A DNA stretch of 64,000 bases, from NCBI RefSeq assembly GCF_004343775.1, contig NZ_PTXL01000001.1, forward strand, positions 1,382,305 through 1,446,304, in the 5' to 3' direction. This document shows, in pieces, positions 29,024 through 40,605 of this stretch; the stretch's first letter is position 1; every line of letters begins with the position of its first letter. A program made the translations under genes and the position numbers. The DNA comes from Burkholderia sp. SRS-46. GTDB lineage: Bacteria > Pseudomonadota > Gammaproteobacteria > Burkholderiales > Burkholderiaceae. The notes under the pieces are model-generated. The model was not told the DNA's origin and ran no database searches. It saw nothing but the letters and a program-made list of their open reading frames with translations.

Positions 29024-30361
29024 TCAGCTCTTGTCCGCGTACGGATTGTTCGACGAACGGAACTCAATGCGCAATGGAGTCCCGGTCAGGGAAAAAGTTT
29101 CGCGGAAACGGTTTTCCAGGTAGCGCTTGTAGGTCTCGGTCACCGCATCGAGCGCGTTGCCGTGGATCACGATGATCGGCGGATTCTGGCCGCCCTGGTG
29201 CGCATAGCGCAACTTCGGACGCACCGGGCCGCGACGGCGCGGCTGCTGGAACTCGACCGCATCGATCAGCGCGCGCGTGAGCTTCGGCGTCGGCAGCTTC
29301 GCCATCGCCGCCGCATACGCGTCGTCGACCGAGCGCATCAACGTGCCGATGCCGGTCTTCTTCGCGGCGGAAATGAAGTGGGATTTCGCGAAATCGAGGA
29401 ATTTCAGCTTGCGGGTCAAATCGGCTTTCGCGCGATCGCGCGCGTGCTCGTCGAGCCCGTCCCACTTGTTGACGCCGATCACGAGCGCGCGGCCCTGCTC
29501 GACGACGAAGCCCGCGATGTGCGCGTCCTGGTCGGAAATGTCCTGCTGGGCATCCAGCAGAAGAATGACGACATTCGCGTCGGCGATCGACTGCAGCGTC
29601 TTCACGACCGAGAACTTTTCGATCGCCTCGAACACCTTGCCGCGACGGCGCAGGCCGGCCGTGTCGATCAGCGTGTACTTCTTGCCGTTGCGCTCGAAGT
29701 CGACGTAGATCGAATCGCGCGTGGTGCCCGGCATGTCGAATGCGATCACGCGATCTTCGCCGATCAGCGCGTTGACGAGCGTCGACTTGCCGACGTTCGG
29801 CCGGCCGACGATCGCGATCTTGATGCCGCGCGACGGGTCGTTCTCGTCTTCCTCTTCCGGCTGGTCCGTGTATGCAACCTCCAGCGCCTCGTTGATCATG
29901 TCGGTCACGCCGTCGCCGTGTGCGGCCGAGATCGCGCGCGGGTCGCCGAGCCCGAGCTCGTAGAAGTCGCTGGCGACCGCCGTGTACTTCATCCCCTCGG
30001 CCTTGTTGACGACGAGGAAGATCGGCCGGCCGGTCTTGCGCAGGTAGTCGGCGATCGACTTGTCCTGTGGTGCGAGCCCGTTGCGGCCGTCGACGATGAA
30101 CACGACGACGTCGGCCTCTTCGACCGCCTGCCGCGTCTGGCGCGCCATTTCGTGCAGGATGCCGTCCTTCGCGACCGGCTCGAAGCCGCCCGTGTCGACG
30201 ACGAGATACGGCCGCGCACCGACCCGCCCCTCGCCGTAATGGCGATCGCGCGTCAGGCCAGGCAAGTCGGCGACAAGCGCATCGCGCGAGCGCGTGAGCC
30301 GGTTGAACAGCGTGGATTTCCCCACATTGGGGCGCCCAACGAGGGCAATGACCGGTTTCAT
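29024..30361 (-). CDS. der: Ribosome assembly GTPase Der (EngA)
   Basis: Der is needed for 50S ribosome maturation. The 445-residue product has two tandem G domains, each opening with [10 protein letters not shown] (near residues 7 and 185), with matching DTGGFEP and [10 protein letters not shown] switch II motifs. The KH-like C-terminal domain follows ([14 protein letters not shown]...PIIVIHGN). Length fits the family. It reads in the bamB-der-hfq direction, with 233 bases between it and bamB. Confidence 0.97.
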   Translation of the reverse strand: MKPVIALVGRPNVGKSTLFNRLTRSRDALVADLPGLTRDRHYGEGRVGARPYLVVDTGGFEPVAKDGILHEMARQTRQAVEEADVVVFIVDGRNGLAPQDKSIADYLRKTGRPIFLVVNKAEGMKYTAVASDFYELGLGDPRAISAAHGDGVTDMINEALEVAYTDQPEEEDENDPSRGIKIAIVGRPNVGKSTLVNALIGEDRVIAFDMPGTTRDSIYVDFERNGKKYTLIDTAGLRRRGKVFEAIEKFSVVKTLQSIADANVVILLLDAQQDISDQDAHIAGFVVEQGRALVIGVNKWDGLDEHARDRAKADLTRKLKFLDFAKSHFISAAKKTGIGTLMRSVDDAYAAAMAKLPTPKLTRALIDAVEFQQPRRRGPVRPKLRYAHQGGQNPPIIVIHGNALDAVTETYKRYLENRFRETFSLTGTPLRIEFRSSNNPYADKS

Positions 30362-30594
30362 CTGTGTTGTCTACGGTGATGCGCAGCAGCGGGAGGCCCG
30401 CTGCTGCGGGCGGCTGCGCTGAATGAAAATATCACGAATTCGCGCCGCGCCGGATGCGCGCGCCCGGCGCACGATGCGCGCCGTCGATCTTTCGTCTCGA
30501 ACTGCCTTTCAAATACCGAGCGGCCGGGAACACCGGCCGCCTTTGTTTCATGCGCGGTGCGGCGGAATACCCCGCCGCACCGCGCGTCGCCGCG

Positions 30595-31740
30595 TCAGCG
30601 CGGACGGAAGCCGTACAGGCCGCCGTCGTTCGTCTGGACGACGAGCGTGTTGCCCGCGAGGACCGGCGCCGCCGTGATCGGGCTGCCGTCGGTCTTCATC
30701 CGCGCGATGAACGTGCCGTCCTCGCGCGACAGGAAATGCACGTATCCCTTGTAGTCGCCCAGCACGACCGCATGGCCGAGCAGGTAAGGCACGCCGACAT
30801 CGCGGCTTTTCAGCTGGCTGTTGCGCCACAGCTCGTTGCCCGTCGCCGCATCATACGCGGTGACGACCGACCAATCGTCGCCACCCGCGACAACCGAGTC
30901 GTCCTGCGCAACGCCGCTGCGGCTCGAGAACGCCTTCTCCCACAGCGGGCGGCCCGAGTTCGCATCGAAGCAGCCGAGCTGCCCCTGGAACGTCGCTGCG
31001 CAGGCTTGCGCGCCGACGAGCGTCGGCGGACCGCTGACGTCGTTGATCCGCTCGACTTCCGTCACGCCTTTCGGGAACGACACCGGCGTCTGCCAGAACG
31101 GCTCGCCCGTCTGCAGGTTGATCGCGACGAGGCCGCCACCGGGGAAGCCCGCCAGCACCGCGGCATCGCCCGCGAACGTCATGCCTGCCGACACGCGCAG
31201 GTTCAGCGGCACCGCACGGTTGCGGTAGTTCCACTTCTGTTCGCCGGTTTGCGCGGAGAACGCGATCACCTGGCCGTCGATCGTGCGGACGATCACGAGA
31301 CCATTGCCGACGAGCGGCGGCGAGAAGATCTCGCCCTGCACGCTCGTCTTCCACAGCAGCTTGCCGTCCTGGCCGAGCACGAACACGCCGCCCTTCAGCG
31401 CGCCGACCGCGGTCAGGTTGCCGTCGCTGCCGACGCCCGCCGACAGATCGGAATCGAGCTTGGCACGCCAGATTCGCTGACCGGTCTTCGCATCGATCTT
31501 TTCGACCGAGCCGTTTTCGCCGGCCGCGAAGATCGCGTCGCCCACCGCCACCGGCGAGAACAGGTAGCGGCCGCCCTTGCCGACGCTCGACGACCAGACC
31601 TGTTGCACGTCGAGGACGGGTTTGAACTCGGTCAGCGGCGTCGGCACCCGGCGCGCGTCCTTCGATGACGAGCAGGCCGCCAATGCCAGGACGGCCGCCG
31701 CACAGGCAACGGGCACAGCGTAACGTTTCAGCAAATTCAT
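30595..31740 (-). CDS. bamB: Outer-membrane assembly lipoprotein BamB
   Basis: BamB is the beta-propeller lipoprotein of the BAM complex. The 381-residue product has a lipoprotein signal (AVLALAACSSSKD, Cys23 lipidated) followed by PQQ-like propeller repeats such as GKTLLW-type strands, AKTGQRIWRAKLDSD and DAATGNELWRN. The order yfgM-bamB-der is conserved in most proteobacteria. Confidence 0.95.
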   Translation of the reverse strand: MNLLKRYAVPVACAAAVLALAACSSSKDARRVPTPLTEFKPVLDVQQVWSSSVGKGGRYLFSPVAVGDAIFAAGENGSVEKIDAKTGQRIWRAKLDSDLSAGVGSDGNLTAVGALKGGVFVLGQDGKLLWKTSVQGEIFSPPLVGNGLVIVRTIDGQVIAFSAQTGEQKWNYRNRAVPLNLRVSAGMTFAGDAAVLAGFPGGGLVAINLQTGEPFWQTPVSFPKGVTEVERINDVSGPPTLVGAQACAATFQGQLGCFDANSGRPLWEKAFSSRSGVAQDDSVVAGGDDWSVVTAYDAATGNELWRNSQLKSRDVGVPYLLGHAVVLGDYKGYVHFLSREDGTFIARMKTDGSPITAAPVLAGNTLVVQTNDGGLYGFRPR

Positions 31741-31790
31741 CGGTTAGCGAAGCAAAGTTAAGTGGTTAATGGAGCCACGGGAGCCGCGGC

Positions 31791-32420
31791 TCAGCCGCCC
31801 AGCGCGTCGAGCTTGAACTGCACGAGCTGACGTGCCGACATGTCTTCCTTCGGCAGGCTGTCGAGCGCGAGCTTGTACGCGGTGCGCGCGTCGTCCGCCT
31901 TGCCCTGCGCCGCGAGCAGATCGCCTCGGCGATCGGCCACGAGGCCCTTGAATGCATCGGCCGGCGTGCCCGACAGCAGCGCGAGCCCGGCGTCGTACGC
32001 CTTCTCGTCGAGCAGCAGCGACGCGAGACGCAGCTTCGCAATCTGCTTGTACTCGTCGTCCTTCGCGTGATCGACCGCCCATTGCAGTTGCGCCTTCGCG
32101 CCCGCGGTATCGCCGGCCGCGTACAGCACCTTCGCGGCCGCGAGCGCCGTCATCTGCGCATACGGCGTGCCGCCGTACTTGGCTTCCATGTCGGCGGCGG
32201 CGCGGGCCATCGTCGCCTTGTCGTTCGACGCGGCGGCCTTCTGCACCTGCTCGTACAGCCCGGACGCCTGCGCGGCCTCGCGGCGCTGCCAGTAATTCCA
32301 GCCGTTGAAGCCGGCCGCGACGACGAGCGCCGCAAGCACGATCCACGTGGTGAGATTGCCCCAGCGGGCCCACCACGCCTTGACACTTTCAATCGATTCT
32401 TGTTCGTCGTGGTAACTCAT
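31791..32420 (-). CDS. yfgM: YfgM/TPR-family membrane-anchored protein
   Basis: YfgM is an ancillary SecYEG-associated protein that links to periplasmic chaperones. The 209-residue product has a short cytoplasmic head (MSYHDEQESIESVKAWWARWG), one membrane helix (LTTWIVLAALVVAAGFNGW) and a TPR-like periplasmic domain ending LVQFKLDALGG. It is the hisS-yfgM-bamB middle gene: 50 bases separate it from bamB and 55 from hisS. Confidence 0.9.
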   Translation of the reverse strand: MSYHDEQESIESVKAWWARWGNLTTWIVLAALVVAAGFNGWNYWQRREAAQASGLYEQVQKAAASNDKATMARAAADMEAKYGGTPYAQMTALAAAKVLYAAGDTAGAKAQLQWAVDHAKDDEYKQIAKLRLASLLLDEKAYDAGLALLSGTPADAFKGLVADRRGDLLAAQGKADDARTAYKLALDSLPKEDMSARQLVQFKLDALGG

Positions 32421-32475
32421 CGGCGAGCGATTCCTTCCTGTTCAGGCCTGTTCTTTTCGGCGAATGCCAGCGCGA

Positions 32476-33816
32476 TCAGTCGTCGCCGTCTTCGGCGGAT
32501 GCAACCATCGCATTGATTAGGAATTCGGTCAAGCTTTCGACCGGTACGGTCTGCTGAGCGTTCTTTTCCCCTTCCGCGCCCGTGCCGCGCAGCGCTTTCA
32601 CGCCCACCGTGCCGTTCGCGATCTCCTCTTCGCCGAAGATCACCGCGAACGCGGCGCCGCTCGCATCGGCACGCTTCATCTGCGACTTGAAGCTGGCCGT
32701 CGCGCCGTCGGCGCTGCAGTGGAAGATCACGTCGAGGCCCGTGTCACGCAGGCGCTCGGCGGCGATGAACGCCTGCTCGCGCGCCGCATCGCCCTGGTGC
32801 ACGACGTAGACGTCGACGCCGTCCTGCTCGGGCACGAGATCCTCTTCCTTCAGCAGCTCGAGAATGCGCTCGATGCCCATCGCCCAGCCGCACGCGGCGG
32901 TCGGCTTGCCGCCGAGCTGCTCGATCAGCGGATCGTAGCGGCCACCGGCCGCGACCGTGCCCTGCGCGCCGAGCTTGTCGGTGACCCACTCGAACACGGT
33001 CAGGTTGTAGTAGTCGAGGCCGCGCACGAGACGCGGGTTGATCTTGAACGGGATGTTGTTCGCGAGCAGCAGGCGTTGCAGCCCCTCGAAGTGCGCGCGC
33101 GACTCGTCGCCGAGGAAGTTGATCAGCTGCGGCGCGTTCTGCACGATTTCCTGCAGCGCCGGGTTCTTCGTGTCGAGCACGCGCAGCGGGTTCGTATACA
33201 GGCGGCGCTGCGCATCGGCGTCCAGCGCGTCGACATGCTGCTCGAGGTACTTGATCAGCTCGACGCGGTGCGCCGCGCGCTCTTCCGCGAGGCCCAGCGA
33301 GTTGATCTCGAGCTTGATGCCGGTCAGGCCGAGGTCGTCCCACAGGCGCTGGCACATCATGATGATTTCCGCGTCCGCATCCGGGCCCGCGAAGCCGAGG
33401 GCCTCGACGCCGACCTGGTGGAACTGGCGGTAGCGGCCGCGCTGCGGACGCTCGTGGCGGAACATCGGGCCGATGTACCACAGGCGCTTCGGGCCGTCGT
33501 ACAGCATGTTGTGCTCGATCGACGCGCGCACGACGGCGGCCGTGTTCTCCGGACGCATCGTCAGGTTTTCGCCGTTCAGCGCGTCGGTGAAGCTGTACAT
33601 CTCCTTCTCGACGATGTCCGTGACTTCGCCGATGCCGCGCGTGAAGAGCTGCGTGTGCTCGACGATCGGCGTGCGGATGTTCTGGTAGCCGTACGCGCGC
33701 AGCAGCGATTTCACGGTGGCTTCGAAGAATTCCCACAGACCGGCATCCTGCGGGAGGATGTCGTTCATGCCCTTGACGCCGGTGAGCTTCTCGATCTTGC
33801 GTTTTTGTTCAGTCAT
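32476..33816 (-). CDS. hisS: Histidyl-tRNA synthetase HisS
   Basis: The 446-residue product is a full-length class II synthetase. Motif 2 is in [16 protein letters not shown], the histidine A motif reads [15 protein letters not shown], and the C-terminal anticodon-binding domain follows ([20 protein letters not shown]). It charges tRNA-His. It lies directly downstream of ispG (15 bases), the conserved ispG-hisS-yfgM-bamB-der order. Confidence 0.97.
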   Translation of the reverse strand: MTEQKRKIEKLTGVKGMNDILPQDAGLWEFFEATVKSLLRAYGYQNIRTPIVEHTQLFTRGIGEVTDIVEKEMYSFTDALNGENLTMRPENTAAVVRASIEHNMLYDGPKRLWYIGPMFRHERPQRGRYRQFHQVGVEALGFAGPDADAEIIMMCQRLWDDLGLTGIKLEINSLGLAEERAAHRVELIKYLEQHVDALDADAQRRLYTNPLRVLDTKNPALQEIVQNAPQLINFLGDESRAHFEGLQRLLLANNIPFKINPRLVRGLDYYNLTVFEWVTDKLGAQGTVAAGGRYDPLIEQLGGKPTAACGWAMGIERILELLKEEDLVPEQDGVDVYVVHQGDAAREQAFIAAERLRDTGLDVIFHCSADGATASFKSQMKRADASGAAFAVIFGEEEIANGTVGVKALRGTGAEGEKNAQQTVPVESLTEFLINAMVASAEDGDD

Positions 33817-33831
33817 CGTGTATGTGACGGA

Positions 33832-35136
<1,305 letters not shown>

Positions 35137-35156
35137 CGATAGATCCATTTACGCCG

Positions 35157-35177
35157 AATGCGCCGCGACGCGGCGCA
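35157..35177. repeat. Perfect inverted repeat before ispG
   Basis: ATGCGCCG and CGGCGCAT are separated by CGACG, about 20 bases upstream of the ispG start. It lies between the rodZ terminator and the ispG ribosome site and could be a leader hairpin. Confidence 0.5.
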
Positions 35178-35183
35178 TGAATT

Positions 35184-35244
35184 GAAAAAGCGCCGTGTCC
35201 TCGAGGCCTGTCGACGCTAACGACAGGCCCTCGCCACGGCGCTT
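35184..35244 (-). terminator. Long intrinsic terminator after rodZ
   Basis: Arms at about 35188-35213 and 35221-35244 (AAGCGCCGTG pairing with CACGGCGCTT, and CGACAGGCC with GGCCTGTCG) form a stem of more than 20 pairs with small bulges. The RNA of the minus strand continues TTTTTC. It lies five bases past the rodZ stop. Confidence 0.8.
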
Positions 35245-35248
35245 ACCG

Positions 35249-36292
35249 TCAGGGCAACGTGAACCGCGCCACGTTACCCCGCGCTGCCGAATATTTTGCC
35301 GGATCGACGGGCTTGCCGTCGAACGCGATCGCATCGAGGCCCGCCTTGTTGCCGATCGTGACCTTGAGCGGCCCGTCGCCGGCGACCTGCTTCGTCTCGC
35401 CGGCGCGCACCAGCGAGGAGAACAGCTCCTTGCCGTTCTTGTCGCGGACGCTGAACCAGCAGTCCTGCTTGACCTTCACCTCGACCATCGACTGGCCTGC
35501 CGCGACCACGACGCTCGCCGGCTGCGCCGCTGCCGCCACGGGTGCGCTCGCCACCGGCACGACGGCCGCGGGCTGCGATGCCGGCGCGGTCACCGGCGCT
35601 GCCGGGGCCGTCGACGCTGCCGGAGCAGCCGACGCCACCACTTGCGGCGCCGCAGCAACCGCAGCGGACGTGGCCACCGGCGCCGACGCTTCGGTAACGG
35701 CGACCGCGGAGGCAACGACCGCGCTCGCCTCGCCGACCGCCGAAGCCGCCACGACCGGCGCCTGCACGGCGGATGCGCCTTGCGCGCCGCCGGCCTTGAA
35801 GCGCGCGAGCCAGTTCGACGATTCGCCGCCAGTGTGCCACATCGCCGCGGCGATCATCGCGACGACCGCCGCCGCCGCGCCCCACAACCACGGGCGATGG
35901 CGCGACGAGCCGCCGAGCGGAATCGACACGCGGCCGCGCGGCAGGTCCGTTCCCGACGACGCCGGCATCGACAGATCCACTTCCTGCACGCCGCGCTCGC
36001 GGCGCAACGCATGTGCAAACGGCTCCGGATCGACGCCGAGCATCTTCGCGTAGCTGCGCACGACGCCGAGCGCGAACGTCACGCCGGGCAGATGGCTGAT
36101 ATCGCCCGCCTCGAGCGCCCGCAGCTTCTGCGGTGCGACCTTGAGCCGCGCCGACACGTCGTCGACCGACCAGCCCTTCGCCTCCCGAAGCTGCGCGAGC
36201 CGTCCCCCGACGGCCGTCAGCGATTCCAGTCCAGCCGTTGCCGGCTTCGCGGCATTCGTCTCTGCGCCGTTAGACGGCTGCGGCTCACTCAT
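35249..36292 (-). CDS. rodZ: RodZ-like cell-shape protein (HTH domain, DUF4115)
   Basis: RodZ links MreB filaments to the elongasome. The 347-residue product has an N-terminal Cro-type HTH (LAQLREAKGWSVDDVSARL, around residues 30-60; YAKMLGVDPEPFA). A basic stretch and one membrane helix (WLWGAAAAVVAMIAAAMW) follow, then a long Ala/Val/Ser-rich periplasmic linker and a C-terminal DUF4115 beta domain (VEVKVKQDCWFSVRDKNGKELFS is split across it). The low-complexity linker is longer than in E. coli. It is followed by its own strong terminator. Confidence 0.92.
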   Translation of the reverse strand: MSEPQPSNGAETNAAKPATAGLESLTAVGGRLAQLREAKGWSVDDVSARLKVAPQKLRALEAGDISHLPGVTFALGVVRSYAKMLGVDPEPFAHALRRERGVQEVDLSMPASSGTDLPRGRVSIPLGGSSRHRPWLWGAAAAVVAMIAAAMWHTGGESSNWLARFKAGGAQGASAVQAPVVAASAVGEASAVVASAVAVTEASAPVATSAAVAAAPQVVASAAPAASTAPAAPVTAPASQPAAVVPVASAPVAAAAQPASVVVAAGQSMVEVKVKQDCWFSVRDKNGKELFSSLVRAGETKQVAGDGPLKVTIGNKAGLDAIAFDGKPVDPAKYSAARGNVARFTLP

Positions 36293-36486
36293 CCTTGTCC
36301 TCGCGTCGATTCTTCTTCACTGGCGGGCGCCGCCGGTCCATGCCGGCCCGGCGCCCGCGATCGTCCATATCATGCGCGGCGCCCGAGGCGCCGCGTCCGA
36401 TCGCTATTCGCGTGTTGTACTGCAAAAAGGTCCCGGCATCCCCGGCCGGGCGCCCCGACTAGGCCGTCCCCGACTATGCGTCCCCG

Positions 36487-37626
36487 TCAAACCGCCCGAA
36501 CCTCGATGATCCTTCCTGCCGTGCCCATGCGCTCCGCGAGGCGCGTGCGATCCTTCACGGCGCCGGCCAGCTGGCCGCACGCGGCGTCGATGTCGTCGCC
36601 GCGCGTCTTGCGCACGGTCGTGACGACGCCCGCGTCGATGAGCACCTGCGCAAAGCGCTTGATCTGCTCCGGCTTCGAACGGAGTAGCCCCGACTCCGGA
36701 AACGGATTGAACGGGATCAGGTTGAACTTGCACGGGACGTCGCGCGTCACCGCGAGCAGCTCGCGCGCATGCGCCTCGGTGTCGTTGACTCCGTCGAGCA
36801 TGCAGTATTCGAACGTGATGAAATCGCGCGGCGCGACCTTCAGGTAGCGCTGGCAAGCCGCCATCAGCTCGCGCAGCGGATGCTTCTTGTTGAGCGGCAC
36901 GAGCTCGTCGCGCAGCGCATCGTTCGGCGCGTGCAGCGAGACGGCCAGCGCGACCGGCAGCTCGGCGCCGAGGCGGTCCATCATCGGCACCACGCCGGAC
37001 GTCGACAGCGTGACCCGCCGGCGCGACAGCCCGTATGCGTTGTCGTCGAGCATCAGCCGCATCGCCGGCACGACCGCGCTGTAGTTCAGCAGCGGCTCGC
37101 CCATGCCCATCATCACGACGTTGGTGATCACCCGTTCGGCCTTGCCGTTCGGGCCGGGCGCGCGGCCGAGCGACGCGCGCAGCGCAAATTCGGCCATGCG
37201 CAGCTGGCCGATGATTTCGCCCGTCGACAGGTTGCGGGAGAAGCCCTGCTTGCCCGTCGAACAGAAGCGGCAGTTCACCGCGCACCCGGCCTGCGACGAC
37301 ACGCACAGCGTGCCGCGCGTCTCTTCCGGGATGAACACGGTTTCGACCGCATTGCCGTTTCCGACGTCGATCAGCCACTTGCGCGTGCCGTCGGCGGAAA
37401 CGTGATCGCTGGCGATGTCCGGCATCACGATCGACGCGCGGCCCTTGAGCTTTTCTCTCAAGGACTTCGCGAGATCGGTCATGCCGTCGAAATCGCCGGC
37501 GTTGTACTGGTGGATCCAGCGCTGCAGCTGCTTGGCGCGGAACGGCTTCTCGCCCAGGCTGCCGCAATATGCGACAAGCCCCTCGGCGTCGAAGTCGAGA
37601 AGATTGACGGAAGTTTCGATCGTCAT
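36487..37626 (-). CDS. rlmN: 23S rRNA/tRNA adenine-C2 methyltransferase RlmN
   Basis: RlmN is a radical SAM enzyme that methylates A2503 of 23S rRNA and A37 of some tRNAs. The 379-residue product has the cluster motif [11 protein letters not shown] (C-x3-C-x2-C), GMGEPLLN, and the methyl-carrying C-terminal Cys in DIDAACGQL. It lies downstream of ndk (56 bases). The gap to rodZ is only 194 bases, with no pilF/pilW gene between. Confidence 0.96.
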   Translation of the reverse strand: MTIETSVNLLDFDAEGLVAYCGSLGEKPFRAKQLQRWIHQYNAGDFDGMTDLAKSLREKLKGRASIVMPDIASDHVSADGTRKWLIDVGNGNAVETVFIPEETRGTLCVSSQAGCAVNCRFCSTGKQGFSRNLSTGEIIGQLRMAEFALRASLGRAPGPNGKAERVITNVVMMGMGEPLLNYSAVVPAMRLMLDDNAYGLSRRRVTLSTSGVVPMMDRLGAELPVALAVSLHAPNDALRDELVPLNKKHPLRELMAACQRYLKVAPRDFITFEYCMLDGVNDTEAHARELLAVTRDVPCKFNLIPFNPFPESGLLRSKPEQIKRFAQVLIDAGVVTTVRKTRGDDIDAACGQLAGAVKDRTRLAERMGTAGRIIEVRAV

Positions 37627-37682
37627 GGTGTCCTGCCTTGCCGCGTGCGCTGAATCCTGCCTGCCTGAATATCAGTCAGTGC

Positions 37683-38108
37683 TTAACGCGAGTAGACGTT
37701 CATTTCCGGGAAGAAGAACGCGACTTCGACGCTTGCCGTTTCCGGTGCGTCCGAGCCGTGCACCGCGTTCGCGTCGATGCTGTCCGCGAAGTCTGCGCGG
37801 ATCGTGCCCTTTTCCGCCTTCTTCGGATCCGTCGCGCCCATCAGGTCGCGGTTCTTCAGGATCGCGCCTTCGCCTTCCAGAACCTGGATCATCACCGGGC
37901 CCGAGATCATGAAATCGACGAGGTCCTTGAAGAACGGACGCGCTGCGTGGACGGCGTAGAACTTCTCAGCGTCGGCGCGCGACAGGTGTGCCATGCGCGA
38001 TGCGATGATCTTCAGGCCGGCGCCTTCGAAACGGCTGTAGATCTGGCCGATCACGTTCTTTGCCACCGCATCCGGCTTGATGATCGACAGGGTGCGCTCG
38101 ATTGCCAT
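37683..38108 (-). CDS. ndk: Nucleoside diphosphate kinase Ndk
   Basis: Ndk moves the terminal phosphate between nucleoside triphosphates and diphosphates. The 141-residue product opens [17 protein letters not shown] and has the active-site His in [10 protein letters not shown] (residue about 117). Start ATG 38108 has GGAG upstream. A -10-like TACAAT lies 47 bases before the start. Downstream are rlmN and the rodZ-ispG cluster. Confidence 0.97.
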   Translation of the reverse strand: MAIERTLSIIKPDAVAKNVIGQIYSRFEGAGLKIIASRMAHLSRADAEKFYAVHAARPFFKDLVDFMISGPVMIQVLEGEGAILKNRDLMGATDPKKAEKGTIRADFADSIDANAVHGSDAPETASVEVAFFFPEMNVYSR

Positions 38109-38154
38109 AAAAACTCCAAAAAATTAAGAAGTTACACTTCCAAATGAATCCGCT

Positions 38155-38160
38155 ATTGTA
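38155..38160 (-). promoter_or_regulatory. Candidate -10 box for ndk
   Basis: On the minus strand TACAAT lies 47 bases upstream of the ndk ATG. The region expected to hold the -35 (TCGCAA at 18 bases) is a poor match, so confidence is modest. Confidence 0.4.
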
Positions 38161-38357
38161 GCACGATCCCGTGTATCATTGCGATTGAACCCTTACACAC
38201 GTGAAAGGTTCCGAATCCATATGTTTTGCGCCGCACTGCCATTGAAACCTCCCGGCGCGGAACGTATCTTAGCGATAGCTGCACCGGCTTGCTGCGCCGC
38301 ACACCGCGCGCGCCAGGCCGGCCCCGGACGCTCACGCGTTCAATGTTAGGAGAAACC

Positions 38358-39056
38358 ATGAACGACTATCCGTACAATTTCGGCCGCGGCGGTTCCGTCA
38401 GCACCGCCGAAGTGCGCAATCGCGTGCTGCGGAACACCTACTGGCTGCTCGCGCTCTCGATGGTGCCGACGGTACTGGGCGCATGGGTCGGCGTTGCGAC
38501 GGGCTTCTCGCTGTTCGCGGCCACCAGCCCGATGATGAGCCTCCTCGCGTTCTTCGCGATCGCGTTCGGCTTCATGTTCGCGATCGAGCGCACCAAGAAC
38601 AGCGCCGCCGGCGTGTTCGTGCTGCTCGGCTTCACGTTCTTCATGGGCCTGATGCTGTCGCGCCTGCTCAGCTTCATCCTCGGCTTCTCGAACGGCCCGT
38701 CGCTGATCATGCTCGCGTTCGGCGGCACCGGCATCATCTTCGCGGCGATGGCCACGATCGCCACCGTCAGCAAGCGCGATTTCTCGGGCCTCGGCAAGTG
38801 GCTGTTCATGGGCGTGATCGTGATCCTGCTGGCGTCGGTCGCGAACATCTTCCTGCAGCTGCCGGCGCTGATGCTGACCGTATCCGTGCTCGCGATCGCG
38901 ATCTTCTCGGCGTACATGCTGTTCGACGTGCAGCGCGTCGTGAACGGCGGCGAGACGAACTACATCTCGGCCACCCTCGCGATCTACCTCGACCTTTACA
39001 ACGTGTTCACGAACCTGCTGGCACTGCTCGGCATCTTCGGCGGTAACCGTAACTGA
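38358..39056 (+). CDS. Bax inhibitor-1 (YccA/YbhL) family membrane protein
   Basis: The 232-residue product has seven hydrophobic segments in the BI-1 pattern, including TFFMGLMLSRLLSFILGFS and the late LFDVQRVVNGGETNYISATLAIYLDLYN block with conserved acidic residues. E. coli YccA of this family is a substrate and inhibitor of FtsH; here the FtsH modulators hflK and hflC lie 11 kb away. Start ATG 38358 has a near-perfect ribosome site (TTAGGAGAAACC). The frame upstream to 38226 is spurious. Confidence 0.9.
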   Translation: MNDYPYNFGRGGSVSTAEVRNRVLRNTYWLLALSMVPTVLGAWVGVATGFSLFAATSPMMSLLAFFAIAFGFMFAIERTKNSAAGVFVLLGFTFFMGLMLSRLLSFILGFSNGPSLIMLAFGGTGIIFAAMATIATVSKRDFSGLGKWLFMGVIVILLASVANIFLQLPALMLTVSVLAIAIFSAYMLFDVQRVVNGGETNYISATLAIYLDLYNVFTNLLALLGIFGGNRN

Positions 39057-39077
39057 CGCTCCCGCCCGCTGCAAACA

Positions 39078-39105
39078 GAAAACCGGCCCGAGGGCCGGTT
39101 TTTTC
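39078..39105. terminator. Bidirectional intrinsic terminator
   Basis: AACCGGCCC/GGGCCGGTT with A residues before and TTTTT after lies between the convergent BI-1 gene and rlmD. Confidence 0.85.
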
Positions 39106-39126
39106 ATGCGCGCCGGCTTTGCGCGA

Positions 39127-40524
39127 TCAGTCGCGCTCGAACAGCGCGATCGATTCGACGTGCGACGTATGCGGGAACATGTTGACGACGCCCGCGCCCT
39201 TCAGCCGGTAGCCGGCCTCGTGCACGAGCAGGCCCGCATCGCGCGCGAGCGTCGCCGGGTTGCACGACACGTAGACGATCCGGCGCGGCAGCGGGCCTTC
39301 GCCGCTCTGCGCGATGTCCGCGAGCGCCTTCGAGACCGCGAGCGCACCTTCGCGCGGCGGGTCGATCAGGAACTTGTCGAACGCGCCCAGCGCGCGGATG
39401 TCGTCGGCCGTCACTTCGAACAGGTTCCGGCACGCGAACGTCGTGTGGCCGTCGACACCGTTCTCGCGCGCATTCGCAAGCGCGCGCGTTGTCAGCGTTT
39501 CGCTGCCCTCGATGCCCATTACCTCGCGCGCGAGGCGCGCGAGCGGCAGCGTGAAGTTGCCGATCCCACAGAACAGGTCGAGCACGCGGTCGTCGCGCGA
39601 CGGCGCGAGCAGGCGCAGCGCGCGGCCGACCAGCACGCGGTTGATCTGGTGGTTGACCTGCGTGAAATCCGTCGGCTTGAACGGCATGCGGATGCCGAAC
39701 TCGGGCAACGTGTAGTCGAGCGGAACGTCGAGCGGGTAGAACGGCGTGACCGTATCCGGCCCCTTCGGCTGCAGCCAGAACTGCACCTGGTGCTCGTCGG
39801 CGAACGCGCGCAGCAGCGCTTCGTCGGCCGCGTTGATCGGCTCCAGCACGCGCAGCACCAGCGCCGTGACCTGCGAGCCGACCGCCAGCTCGATCTGCGG
39901 CATCCGATCGCGAATCGACAGCCCCTCGACCAGCCGGCGCAGCGGCACGAGCATCGCCGACACGTGCGGCGGCAGCACCTCGCAGCTCGTCATGTCGGCG
40001 ACGTAGCTGCTCTTCTTCTCGTGGAAGCCGACCAGCACGCCGCCCTTCTTCACGACGTTGCGCACGGTCAGGCGCGCGCGGTAGCGGTAGCCCCACGACG
40101 GGCCGTGGATCGGCGAGAACACCGTCTCCGCGCGCAGCTTCGCGAGATGCCACAGGTTGTCTTCGAGCACGCGCTGCTTGATCGCCACCTGCGCGCGCAT
40201 GTCGAGATGCTGCATCGAGCAGCCGCCGCAGGTGCCGAAGTACGTGCATTTCGGCTGCGTGCGCATCACGCTCGGGCGCAGAATATCGACAACCTGCGCC
40301 TGTTCGTAGCTGGGTTTGCGACGGTAGCTCGAATAGGTCACGCGCTCGCCGGGCAACGCGCCCTCGACGAAGATGACCTTGCCCGGCTCGCCGTCCTCGG
40401 TCGTCACGCGGCCGACACCGCGCGCTTCCATGTCGAGCGATTCGATCTCGAGAACCGGGGCGCTTTCGGGCGCGGCGGGCACGCTTTTCAATTTGCGCGC
40501 AGAAGTGGGGGCGGCTTCAGACAC
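39127..40524 (-). CDS. rlmD: 23S rRNA (uracil-1939-C5) methyltransferase RlmD
   Basis: RlmD methylates U1939 of 23S rRNA with SAM. The 465-residue product has a TRAM domain (about 25-90), Fe-S cysteines in [14 protein letters not shown], the SAM site [15 protein letters not shown], and the catalytic Cys in [13 protein letters not shown]. Start ATG 40524 gives [11 protein letters not shown], a short linker before the TRAM domain. It is convergent with the BI-1 gene and divergent from the nuclease gene. Confidence 0.94.
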   Translation of the reverse strand: MSEAAPTSARKLKSVPAAPESAPVLEIESLDMEARGVGRVTTEDGEPGKVIFVEGALPGERVTYSSYRRKPSYEQAQVVDILRPSVMRTQPKCTYFGTCGGCSMQHLDMRAQVAIKQRVLEDNLWHLAKLRAETVFSPIHGPSWGYRYRARLTVRNVVKKGGVLVGFHEKKSSYVADMTSCEVLPPHVSAMLVPLRRLVEGLSIRDRMPQIELAVGSQVTALVLRVLEPINAADEALLRAFADEHQVQFWLQPKGPDTVTPFYPLDVPLDYTLPEFGIRMPFKPTDFTQVNHQINRVLVGRALRLLAPSRDDRVLDLFCGIGNFTLPLARLAREVMGIEGSETLTTRALANARENGVDGHTTFACRNLFEVTADDIRALGAFDKFLIDPPREGALAVSKALADIAQSGEGPLPRRIVYVSCNPATLARDAGLLVHEAGYRLKGAGVVNMFPHTSHVESIALFERD

Positions 40525-40605
40525 CAGCTTTTCCTGACAAACGTTGAAAGGCGAGATTGTAGACGAAGGACCGCCTCGTCACGGAGATCTCACGGAGATT
40601 CGAGC

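Noticed and set aside
30520..30540. GCGGCCGG/CCGGCCGC hairpin between bamB and der
   Set aside because: The T residues follow on the plus strand, where no gene ends; on the minus strand it lacks a T run, so I do not call it a terminator.
39106..40605. Very long plus-strand open frame (784 codons) running through rlmD into the nuclease gene
   Set aside because: The first 500 codons are antisense to rlmD and give Arg/Ala/Val-rich nonsense typical of GC-rich shadow frames; the true start is ATG 40606.
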